From NCBI GenBank assembly GCA_001871075.1, contig MNUP01000110.1, positions 1 through 22,170 of the forward strand: a DNA stretch of 22,170 nucleotides, read 5' to 3'. Made by a program: the position numbers and the translations under genes. Every line of letters starts with the position of its first letter. The stretch's first letter is position 1. Of the stretch, positions 7,207-13,473 are shown one piece after another. Under the pieces are notes generated by a model, which had not been told where the DNA came from, made no database searches, and saw only the letters and a program-made list of their open reading frames with translations. The DNA is from Candidatus Desantisbacteria bacterium CG1_02_49_89. GTDB lineage: Bacteria; Desantisbacteria; UBA1551.

Positions 7207-8265
7207 ATGTTGAAAGTGGGAATTGCGGGCCTGCGCAGGGGCCAGGGCCTTTATTTCAGTTTTAAGCACTGCGCGGACGCTGAAGTGACGGCTGTTTGCG
7301 ACACGAACAAGCAGGCTGCCGAGGATTTCGGGAAGGCGAACAATGTGCCCGAGGTCTATTCAGGCCTGCGAGAGTTCCTGAGATCAAAAATAGACATCGC
7401 GGTGCTTGCAACCCCCGCCCCGCTGCACGTTGAACACGCGGTTGAGGCGCTTGAAGCGGGAAAACACGTGCTTTCAGAAGTGCCTGCGGCAATGAACATG
7501 GAAGGCTGCAAAAAACTCGTGAAAGCGGTCAGGAAAGCGCAGAAGTACGGGCTTAAGTATATGATGGCAGAGAACTGCAATTACTATCACCCTATAAGGA
7601 CGTGGAAAAAATGGGTGGACGCGGGAAAGCTGGGCAGGATATTCTACGCTGAAGCTGAATACGTGCACGACTGCAGGTCTTTGATGCTTACGCAGGACGG
7701 AAAGCCTACCTGGCGGTTCGGGTTCACTCCCCTGCTTTACCCCACGCACAGCATCGGTCCCCTGCTTATGCTCATGCAGGACAGGCTTATCCTTGCTTCA
7801 GGTTTCAGCACCGGTATTGAGGTATCGCCGGAACTTAAATCGCCCAGCATGGAAGTCGGAATTTTCAAAACAAAGAAAGGCGCAGTTGTTAAGATCCTGT
7901 GCGGTTTCAGCATAGAGCGGGAGCCGTCGCACCTTTACTATTCGCTTTACGGCACGAACGGCTCGGTTGAGACGAACAGGTTTAACATCGGCGAGACCCG
8001 TGTTTACATAAAAGGCGAGCATAAGGCATTGACAGCTATGGATATTCCGCTGGACGATCCGGATGCGCCGCCTGAGGCGAAGCTGGGCGGGCACGGCACA
8101 AGCGAATACTACCTTGTCAGAGATTATATAGAGTCGGTCCTGAAAGACACGAAACCGCCTGTGGATATTTACGACGCGATGGATTGCACCGCGCCGGGCA
8201 TCTGCGCGCATCTCTCTGCGCAGAACAACGGCAAGCCGGTCAGCATTCCCGATTTCAGGCAATAG
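7207..8265 (+). CDS. Gfo/Idh/MocA family protein with altered EKP motif
   Basis: The 352-residue product starts MLKVGIAGLRRGQG, a variant Rossmann loop. The usual EKP motif reads EVP (residues 91-93), so the conserved lysine is Val92. The second-domain motif normally reading D-x-G-x-H reads YPTHSIG, keeping His181. SEVPAA and YMMAENCNY look like recurring features of a subgroup I recall, so this is more likely a divergent family than a decayed copy. Either catalysis differs from classic sugar dehydrogenases or binding is the main role. It is followed by a GH2 glycosidase gene, and the pair is bracketed by inverted double-hairpin copies (6986-7055 and 10346-10415), suggesting a glycoside-processing function. 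Confidence 0.85.
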   Translation: MLKVGIAGLRRGQGLYFSFKHCADAEVTAVCDTNKQAAEDFGKANNVPEVYSGLREFLRSKIDIAVLATPAPLHVEHAVEALEAGKHVLSEVPAAMNMEGCKKLVKAVRKAQKYGLKYMMAENCNYYHPIRTWKKWVDAGKLGRIFYAEAEYVHDCRSLMLTQDGKPTWRFGFTPLLYPTHSIGPLLMLMQDRLILASGFSTGIEVSPELKSPSMEVGIFKTKKGAVVKILCGFSIEREPSHLYYSLYGTNGSVETNRFNIGETRVYIKGEHKALTAMDIPLDDPDAPPEAKLGGHGTSEYYLVRDYIESVLKDTKPPVDIYDAMDCTAPGICAHLSAQNNGKPVSIPDFRQ

Positions 8266-8422
8266 CAACCACGCGATTTCACACGATTTTCACTAGATGA
8301 CCTGCCGCAAAGGCGGGTCATTGCGAGCCTGAAAGGCGCGGCAATCTGATAAATAGATTGCTTCGTCGTTTCACTTCTCGCAATGACATTTCGCGTGGAA
8401 ATCTCGTGTAATCGTGTGGTTA
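8266..8422. repeat. Nested palindromic intergenic element with GTCATTGCGAG core
   Basis: The outer arms are words after the stop (AACCACGCGATTTCACACG, 8267 on) and their approximate reverse complement before the next gene (CGTGTAATCGTGTGGTT, ending near 8421). Inside are a hairpin GACCTGCC/GGCGGGTC (8299-8319) and GTCATTGCGAG (8317-8327) with its exact inverse CTCGCAATGAC (8377-8387). At the centre GCAATCT (8341-8347) pairs with AGATTGC (8355-8361). The GTCATTGCGAG...GCAATCT core is a dispersed repeat seen in many unrelated bacteria, and further copies lie at 21049-21076 and 21802-21913. Confidence 0.8.
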
Positions 8423-8425
8423 AAT

Positions 8426-8430
8426 GGAGG
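8426..8430 (+). promoter_or_regulatory. Ribosome binding site that fixes the start at 8437
   Basis: GGAGG is 6 nt before the ATG at 8437. The longer reading frame to 8383 begins inside the GTCATTGCGAG palindrome and would add 18 residues unrelated to GH2 enzymes. Confidence 0.8.
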
Positions 8431-8436
8431 TTTGGC

Positions 8437-10257
8437 ATGGTTCCTCGTCCGGAGTACCCGCGGCCGCAGTTCGTAAGAAAAGAATGGCTTAACCTGAACG
8501 GCGAGTGGGAGTTTGAATTTGACGACGCGCCCGCAAGGTTAGAGGGGAAATGGCAGGGAAAGAAGATCATCGTTCCCTTCCCCTTCCAGTCAAAGCTTTC
8601 CGGCGTCAGCGACGTTTCCTTTCACGACGTGGTCTGGTATGCCAGGAATTTCACCGTCCCGGAAAAATGGGAGGGAAAAGAGATCCTGCTCCATTTCGGC
8701 GCGGTTGATTACGAATGCTGGGTATGGATCAACGGCAGGGAGATAAGCACGCACAAAGGCGGGAACGTTCCTTTCTATCTGAATATAACCAAATACCTTA
8801 AGCCCGGTGAAAACAAGCTGATGGTTCGGGTTGAAGATAAACAGGACCCGTTCCAGCCCAGGGGCAAGCAGGTTGTGGCGCTCAAGCCCGAAGGATGCGA
8901 TTACGACCGAACGACCGGGATATGGCAGACAGTGTGGCTTGAGCCTGTCCCGCGGACAAGGATAGAATATTTTAAGATAAAAACAGAGATCGACTTCGGC
9001 AAAGATAGCTCAAAGCTCAAAGGTCAAGGGTCAAGGGTCAAAACGCAAAAACCAGATTGCAAATTGAAAATTGTAAATTGTAAATTGCAAATTGTGACTA
9101 CCGGATGGAGACCGGGGCAGGAGATTGAGGTGTGTGTATATTATAAAGGAAAAACGGTTGCAAAGAGATCAGTTGAACTTGAGAACGGGTGCGCTGCCCT
9201 GGATATTCCCGTCAGAAACCCAAAGCTGTGGTCGCCGGAGGCACCTAATATTTATGATTGCAAATTGTCCCTAAGGGATCCCGTGAGACAAATTGCAAAT
9301 TGCAAAGGTGAAATAATTGATGAAATAGAGACATATTTCGGGATAAGAACGGTTTCGGTGAAAGGAAACAGGGTCCTGCTCAACAACAAGCCGTATTACC
9401 TGAAGCTCGTGCTTGACCAGGGGTATTTCCCGGAAAGCCTGCTCGCCCTTCCCTCGGACGAAGCGGTTAAAAAAGACATAGAGTTTACAAAGGCGTTCGG
9501 GTTCAACGGGTGCCGCAAGCACCAGAAAGTGGACGACCCCAGGTTTTATTACTGGGCGGATAAACTGGGGCTTATCGTATGGGGAGAAATGGCGAACGCG
9601 AGGCCCTGGAGCAAAGCAGGAGAAGGAATATTCCTGCACGAATGGCCAAAGGCCGTAAAGCGGGATATAAACCATCCCTGCATAATCGCCTGGGTGCCGT
9701 TCAATGAGAGCTGGGGGGTGCCGGAGCTTGGCAAGGACACGCGCCAGCAGGAATTCGTGAAAAAGGTTGTGCGGCTTACAAGGGAAATGGACCCCACGCG
9801 GCTCGTGGTGGATAACGACGGTTGGGAACACGTGGACACAGACCTGGTCACGATACACGATTATTCTTTGCACGCATCCGATTACGAGAAGAATTACGCG
9901 CAGTTCAGGAAGGACAATAAAACACTCCCCGCGGTTCACAGGCCCGCGTACGCAGAAGGATACGAATATGACGGCAAGCCTATACTGATAACAGAATACG
10001 GCGGCATCGGGTATAAACTCCCCGGCAGGCAATACGCGGAAAAGGACTGGGGATATCATAATCCAGAGACAGAAGAAGCTAAGGTCATCGCGAGGTTCAA
10101 AGAAGTGACCGAAGCGATCTTCGACCTGGATTTCTGCTGCGGCTTCTGCTACACCCAGCTCACGGACATCCAGCAGGAGATAAACGGGGTGCTGACGTTT
10201 GACCGCGTCCCGAAAGTGGACCCGAAAAAAATAGCAAGAATACTGAATCAAAAGTAA
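8437..10257 (+). CDS. Glycoside hydrolase family 2 enzyme with translated repeat insertions
   Basis: This 606-residue protein has the GH2 order: a sugar-binding jelly roll (RPQFVRKEWLNLNGEWEF at the start, then VWINGREISTHKGGNVPFY near 95-113), an immunoglobulin-like domain, and a TIM barrel from about residue 302. The expected acid/base is Glu424 in FNESWG and the nucleophile is probably Glu520 in LITEYGG. This suggests a beta-galactosidase, glucuronidase or related exo-enzyme; substrate is not resolved. No signal peptide is visible, so it may act in the cytoplasm. Two stretches in the immunoglobulin-like region (about residues 192-220 and 275-291) are translations of short-word repeats. Both keep the frame and leave catalytic residues intact, so the gene is probably functional. 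Confidence 0.9.
   Translation: MVPRPEYPRPQFVRKEWLNLNGEWEFEFDDAPARLEGKWQGKKIIVPFPFQSKLSGVSDVSFHDVVWYARNFTVPEKWEGKEILLHFGAVDYECWVWINGREISTHKGGNVPFYLNITKYLKPGENKLMVRVEDKQDPFQPRGKQVVALKPEGCDYDRTTGIWQTVWLEPVPRTRIEYFKIKTEIDFGKDSSKLKGQGSRVKTQKPDCKLKIVNCKLQIVTTGWRPGQEIEVCVYYKGKTVAKRSVELENGCAALDIPVRNPKLWSPEAPNIYDCKLSLRDPVRQIANCKGEIIDEIETYFGIRTVSVKGNRVLLNNKPYYLKLVLDQGYFPESLLALPSDEAVKKDIEFTKAFGFNGCRKHQKVDDPRFYYWADKLGLIVWGEMANARPWSKAGEGIFLHEWPKAVKRDINHPCIIAWVPFNESWGVPELGKDTRQQEFVKKVVRLTREMDPTRLVVDNDGWEHVDTDLVTIHDYSLHASDYEKNYAQFRKDNKTLPAVHRPAYAEGYEYDGKPILITEYGGIGYKLPGRQYAEKDWGYHNPETEEAKVIARFKEVTEAIFDLDFCCGFCYTQLTDIQQEINGVLTFDRVPKVDPKKIARILNQK
9011..9097 (+). repeat. Two adjacent heptad arrays inside the GH2 gene
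   Basis: Six 7-bp units of CAAAGCT/CAAGGGT/CAAAACG type (9011-9052) are followed, after CAG, by six 7-bp units of ATTGCAA/ATTGTAA type (9056-9097). The total is 87 bp, or 29 codons, read without a stop. Confidence 0.85.
9257..9305 (+). repeat. ATTGCAA heptad array split by a small hairpin, inside the GH2 gene
   Basis: One ATTGCAA unit plus ATTGT (9257-9268) is separated by the GTCCCTAAGGGATCCC hairpin element (9267-9292) from two more ATTGCAA units (9292-9305). The words are those of the array at 9056-9097, and the reading frame is kept. Confidence 0.7.
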
Positions 10258-10345
10258 CCACACGATTCCACAGATTTCCACGAGATTTCTTACAGGGAAC
10301 CCTCCACCAAGATTGGCGGGCAGGCTTACGAGAACTTAAACATAG

Positions 10346-10415
10346 GATTTCCACGAAAGCACTCCGCCCGTCTTTCAGCGGGCGAGACTTCGCCCACCTG
10401 AAAGGATGGGCGAGG
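10346..10415 (-). repeat. Double-hairpin element, copy B (inverted relative to copy A)
   Basis: It is the reverse complement of 6986-7055 over 70 bp with one difference (CCTGAAAGG against CCTGTAAGG). The rest of the 283-bp gap 10258-10540 holds CCACACGATT/CCACGAGATT words after the stop, ACACGAAA words at 10416-10436, and the heptad array at 10496-10523. I see no gene in it. Confidence 0.85.
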
Positions 10416-10495
10416 AAAGCACGAAAACACGAAAAAATAAATCAGGTTTCTTTCGTTAGAAAGTAGACTTTAATTTATCTACATACTGTTCTAAA

Positions 10496-10523
10496 CGTTA
10501 CACGTTACACCTTACACGTTACA
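10496..10523 (+). repeat. CGTTACA heptad array, four units
   Basis: Four exact 7-bp units (CGTTACA, CGTTACA, CCTTACA, CGTTACA) are followed by CGTTTTA and then directly by the AAGGAGGAG ribosome binding site of the next gene. Confidence 0.8.
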
Positions 10524-10540
10524 CGTTTTAAGGAGGAGAC

Positions 10541-11317
10541 ATGCTTCCCACAGTGGACTTTTGCGGCCTTAAAGTAACGCGCCTGATCATCGGGGCAAAC
10601 CCGTTCGGGGGATTCAGCCACCAGAGCGACCAGCGCAGCCGGGAAATGGGCACCTATTATACTCCTGAGCGCATTAAGGAAACATGGCGCCGCGCCGAAG
10701 CCGCGGGCATCAATACGATGATAACCAACAATGAGTCAGCGCATGTTATCCAGGCAGTGCGCGAATACCTGGGCGAAGGCGGGAAGCTCCAGTGGATCGT
10801 GCAGGCCGCTAATTATAAAGCAGATATGTTCAAGGCTGTGGACGAAGCAGTAGAGATCGGGGCAAAAGCTATTTATTTCCACGGCGGGCAGGTGGATAAT
10901 CTATATGCAGGCAGGGATGAGAAAACCCTGCGCGCGTGGGTCAAGCACGCCCGCTCGCACAAGATCCCGGCCGGCATAGCAGGCCATTCACCGGACGTGC
11001 ACTTTTGGGTGGACAGCATGGATATAGTGGATTTCCACGCAGTGGCTTTCTTCAACTGCGGGAGCCTTCACAGCGGGAAAGGCCACAATTTCAAGCTGGC
11101 AGACGCGTTCCCCGCGGCGGAGTGCGCGCGCAGGATCAAAAAACCGTGCATCGCCTACAAGATAATGGCCGCCGGGCGCATTGACCCGGTAATGGCGTTT
11201 GAGTTCGCGTTTGAAAACATCAAGCCGGGCGACGCGGTGAACGTGGGCATGTACCGCGGTGACAAAGATAACATGGTTGAAGAGGACGCCGCCATCGTCC
11301 GCACTATACTGAGCTGA
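10541..11317 (+). CDS. Aldo/keto-reductase-like TIM-barrel protein of unknown function
   Basis: The 258-residue product begins LKVTRLIIGANPFGGFSHQ (about 10-28), resembling the first strand and loop of aldo/keto reductases. It continues with TIM-barrel-like alternation (AEAAGINTMITNNES, QWIVQAANYKAD, GAKAIYFHGGQVDNL, IPAGIAGHSPDV). The length is short for the family (about 300-330), and the catalytic Asp-Tyr-Lys-His tetrad cannot be identified, so oxidoreductase activity is doubtful. I recall similar proteins in carbohydrate loci of planctomycete- and lentisphaera-like genomes, annotated only as hypothetical. A strong AAGGAGGAG site precedes the ATG. The TGA stop is also the first three bases of the next repeat word (11315-11328). 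Confidence 0.7.
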   Translation: MLPTVDFCGLKVTRLIIGANPFGGFSHQSDQRSREMGTYYTPERIKETWRRAEAAGINTMITNNESAHVIQAVREYLGEGGKLQWIVQAANYKADMFKAVDEAVEIGAKAIYFHGGQVDNLYAGRDEKTLRAWVKHARSHKIPAGIAGHSPDVHFWVDSMDIVDFHAVAFFNCGSLHSGKGHNFKLADAFPAAECARRIKKPCIAYKIMAAGRIDPVMAFEFAFENIKPGDAVNVGMYRGDKDNMVEEDAAIVRTILS

Positions 11318-11533
11318 TTACAGTGATTTCAAAAATGATTACAGTGATTATTGAAATATAAGGAGAATAACAAATCTTGGTTTTAGTTTTTTTAAAATAA
11401 TCACCGTCCCTAAAGAACCCCTGCGTCTTGTCCCGATTCTTTTTATCGGGACTGCAGGAGTAATCAGCAGTTAGAAATCACCGTAATCATTTTCAGATAA
11501 TCACCGTAATCTGTGTTAAAATCACCGTAATCA
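11315..11533. repeat. Intergenic palindrome of GATTACAGTGATT / AATCACCGTAATCA words
   Basis: TGATTACAGTGATT copies at 11315-11328 and 11336-11349 follow the stop codon. Inverted AATCACCGTAATC copies stand at 11476-11489, 11499-11511 and 11520-11533 before the next gene. A further copy is split into AATCACCGT (11399-11407) and GTAATCA (11460-11466) by an inserted hairpin. Confidence 0.8.
11420..11458. repeat. Strong hairpin inserted in a word copy
   Basis: GTCCCGAT (11430-11437) pairs perfectly with ATCGGGAC (11445-11452) around a T-rich loop, extended by CCTGC (11420-11424) with GCAGG (11454-11458). It could act as an attenuator or terminator in the 235-bp gap, but no T-run follows the 3' arm. 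Confidence 0.65.
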
Positions 11534-11553
11534 TCGGTTAAAAAGGAGGAAGA

Positions 11554-12609
11554 GTGAAGAAGTGGAAGGTGGGTTTCGTGGGAGTGGGCGGGATAGCGAA
11601 GTACGCGCACATGCCGGGGTGGAAGAACCTGCAGGGCGCGGAGGTTGTAGCGGTTTCCGACGTCAGGGAGGATGTGGCAAAGGCGTTCGCGAAGGACTTC
11701 GGCATAAAGAACGTGTTCACTGATTACAACAAGATGCTGGAGATGGATGAGCTGGAGATAATTGACATCTGCGCGCCGAACATGATCCATTATCCCGCGG
11801 CAATGGCGGGGTTCAAGGCGGGAAAACACGTTTTATCCGAGAAGCCGCTTACCGTCACTCCGAAGCATGTCCAGGATATGATCGACGCTTCAAAGAAGGC
11901 AAAAAAGAAACTATGTTCAATACAGAACCACAGGTTCAGGGCTGAAGCGCAGGTATTGAAAAAGATGATAGATAAGGGCGAGTGCGGCGAAATATATTAC
12001 GCGAGGGCGCACGCGCTCAGGCGCAGGCTTCTTCCGGTTGCCCCGACATTCATAAAGAAAAGCCTTTCCGGAGGCGGGCCGTGCCTTGACATAGGGGTGC
12101 ACGCCCTTGACCTTACTTACTGGCTCATGGGCCACCCGAAGGTCAGATCGGTAAGCGGCGTCGCCCTTACAAAACTGGCGAAACGCGAAGACATCCACGG
12201 GGACTGGGGCGAGTGGGACAGGAAGGCGTATGACGTTGAGGACTTCGCCGCTGGATACGTGAAATTCGCCAACGGCGCCAGCCTTACCCTTGAATGCAGT
12301 TTCCTGCTGAACACAAAGGAGAATGAGGTATTTTCGGCGCAGGTATTCGGCACGGAAGCGGGCGCGTACCTGCCCTGGGGAAGCCCTCCTGAGATATACA
12401 CGGAAAAGAACCGCACTTTCATGGTGAAACAGCTGGTAGGCCTGCCGCAGGTTGCCACGCACAGCGAGGAGATCAGGCTTTTCCTTGAGGCGGTTGACAA
12501 GAACAAGGAAGTTCCCGTTCCGCCGGAACAGACGCTTGAAGTGATTAAAATACTTGACGGGGTTTACCGCTCAAGCAAGTCCGGCCGCGAGGTAAGATTC
12601 ACAAAATAA
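11554..12609 (+). CDS. Gfo/Idh/MocA family NAD(P)-dependent oxidoreductase
   Basis: This 351-residue protein has the Rossmann loop GFVGVGGIAKYAH (7-19), the EKP motif at 96-98 and GGGPCLDIGVHALD (173-186), with Asp179 and His183 in the usual active-site positions. It should be a working sugar or sugar-acid dehydrogenase. It is closer in pattern to the gene at 626 than to the one at 7207; the shared FLKKYIDSGNLGSIYYA / VLKKMIDKGECGEIYYA region shows this. The start is a GTG at 11554, supported by GGAGGA (11545-11550); no ATG gives a better leader. The 235-bp upstream gap is a word palindrome, so promoter elements are hard to separate from repeats. Confidence 0.9.
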   Translation: MKKWKVGFVGVGGIAKYAHMPGWKNLQGAEVVAVSDVREDVAKAFAKDFGIKNVFTDYNKMLEMDELEIIDICAPNMIHYPAAMAGFKAGKHVLSEKPLTVTPKHVQDMIDASKKAKKKLCSIQNHRFRAEAQVLKKMIDKGECGEIYYARAHALRRRLLPVAPTFIKKSLSGGGPCLDIGVHALDLTYWLMGHPKVRSVSGVALTKLAKREDIHGDWGEWDRKAYDVEDFAAGYVKFANGASLTLECSFLLNTKENEVFSAQVFGTEAGAYLPWGSPPEIYTEKNRTFMVKQLVGLPQVATHSEEIRLFLEAVDKNKEVPVPPEQTLEVIKILDGVYRSSKSGREVRFTK

Positions 12610-12611
12610 CC

Positions 12612-12689
12612 AGTTTATAAAGTTTACAGAGTTTACAAAGTAAACGCCGTTTAAAAACCTCTGTAAACTGTATAAACTATGTAAACTTT
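12612..12689. repeat. 9-bp word array arranged as an inverted pair
   Basis: AGTTTATAA, AGTTTACAG and AGTTTACAA (12612-12638) are in 9-bp register. The inverse units GTAAACTGT, ATAAACTAT and GTAAACTTT (12663-12689) are in 9-bp register as well. They occupy nearly the whole gap between the Gfo/Idh gene and yajQ. Confidence 0.85.
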
Positions 12690-12707
12690 GGAAACTATTT
12701 TTGGCAC

Positions 12708-12712
12708 GGAGG
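12708..12712 (+). promoter_or_regulatory. Ribosome binding site that fixes the yajQ start at 12718
   Basis: GGAGG is 5 nt before the GTG at 12718. The longer frame from TTG 12688 begins inside the repeat array and lacks a site. Confidence 0.8.
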
Positions 12713-12717
12713 TGGGT

Positions 12718-13215
12718 GTGGCGGACGAATTTTCGTTTGACATTGTTTCGGTCCTGAACATGCAGGAAGTGGAGAACGCCGTAACCCAGGCGACCAAGGA
12801 GATCATACAGAGGTTTGACTTCAAGGGAAGCAAGTCCCGGATTGACCTGGACAGGGACAAGAAAACCATCACGCTTATCAGCGACGATGATTTCAAGCTG
12901 AAGAGCGTGGTGGACATCATGCAGGGCAAGCTGATAAAGCGGGGAGTTTCGCCGAAGGCGCTTGTTTACGGAAAGATCGAACCTGCCGCAAGCTCAACCG
13001 TCAGGCAGGTCGTGACCCTTCAGCAGGGAATAAACCAGGAAAAGGCGAAGGACATCGCGGGCCTGATACGCAGCAGCGGTTTGAAGGTAAAAACCCAGAT
13101 ACAGGGCGACCAGCTGCGGGTTTTCGGCAAAGTAAAAGACGACCTGCAGGCGGTTATGGCAATGCTGAAGGATAAAGACCTCGGCGTGCCGCTGCAGTTC
13201 ACAAACTACCGCTGA
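12718..13215 (+). CDS. yajQ: YajQ family nucleotide-binding protein
   Basis: The 165-residue product matches YajQ (DUF520) along its length. It starts [20 protein letters not shown] and continues [11 protein letters not shown], then [35 protein letters not shown] and [15 protein letters not shown], and ends [10 protein letters not shown], all family hallmarks. Family members bind nucleotides, and Xanthomonas YajQ binds cyclic di-GMP; the role in most bacteria is unsettled. The length equals the usual 160-165 residues when the GTG start is used. It is a housekeeping-type gene with no obvious link to the glycoside genes around it. Confidence 0.93.
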   Translation: MADEFSFDIVSVLNMQEVENAVTQATKEIIQRFDFKGSKSRIDLDRDKKTITLISDDDFKLKSVVDIMQGKLIKRGVSPKALVYGKIEPAASSTVRQVVTLQQGINQEKAKDIAGLIRSSGLKVKTQIQGDQLRVFGKVKDDLQAVMAMLKDKDLGVPLQFTNYR

Positions 13216-13255
13216 AGATAGTGTGTGGCGTATCGCGTATCGTTAAATACAGCTT

Positions 13256-13281
13256 ATCCCAAAGGGATCCCCTTGGGACAG
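13256..13281. repeat. 26-bp palindromic element (GGGATCCC type)
   Basis: ATCCCAAAGGGATCCCC then TTGGGACAG is nearly self-complementary, with one mismatched pair in the stem. It matches the plan of the elements at 1749-1774 and 9267-9292. Confidence 0.6.
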
Positions 13282-13317
13282 GCTTATAAGCTTACAAGTT
13301 TAAAAGTGAAAAGCCAT

Positions 13318-13400
13318 AATCCGTGTAAATCCGTGGCTGATTTTGTGTTTTGTAGCAGTTTTATCCGTATGCATCCGATCTTTTAATCCGTTTGCATCTG
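13318..13400 (-). repeat. AATCCGTG words and a diverged 15-bp direct repeat
   Basis: AATCCGTGT and AAATCCGTGG (13318-13336) are the inverse of the CCACGGATT words at 1641-1662. ATCCGTATGCATCCG (13363-13377) and ATCCGTTTGCATCTG (13386-13400) are a direct repeat matching at 13 of 15 positions. Confidence 0.55.
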
Positions 13401-13423
13401 CGAATATAATAAATATCAGCGTC

Positions 13424-13430
13424 AAGGGGA
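13424..13430 (+). promoter_or_regulatory. Possible ribosome binding site for a non-standard start
   Basis: AAGGGGA lies 7 nt before an in-frame ATT at 13438, whereas the first ATG (13474) has no purine-rich leader. It would favour an ATT start adding 12 residues (KTKRLDISKFD after the initiator). Confidence 0.35.
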
Positions 13431-13473
13431 AACGGCGATTAAGACCAAACGGCTGGATATTAGTAAATTTGAT

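Noticed and set aside
8383-8436. ATG start 18 codons upstream of the GH2 gene
   Set aside because: It is inside the GTCATTGCGAG palindrome and the added residues do not resemble GH2 proteins.
9271-10281. 336-residue open frame on the - strand
   Set aside because: It mirrors the strongly supported GH2 gene and shows no recognisable motifs.
12612-12689. CRISPR array
   Set aside because: Units are 9 bp, contiguous and without spacers; the same holds for the other arrays. No cas gene is present.
12688-12717. TTG start for yajQ
   Set aside because: It begins in the 9-bp word array; the GTG at 12718 gives the family's normal N-terminus and has a good leader.
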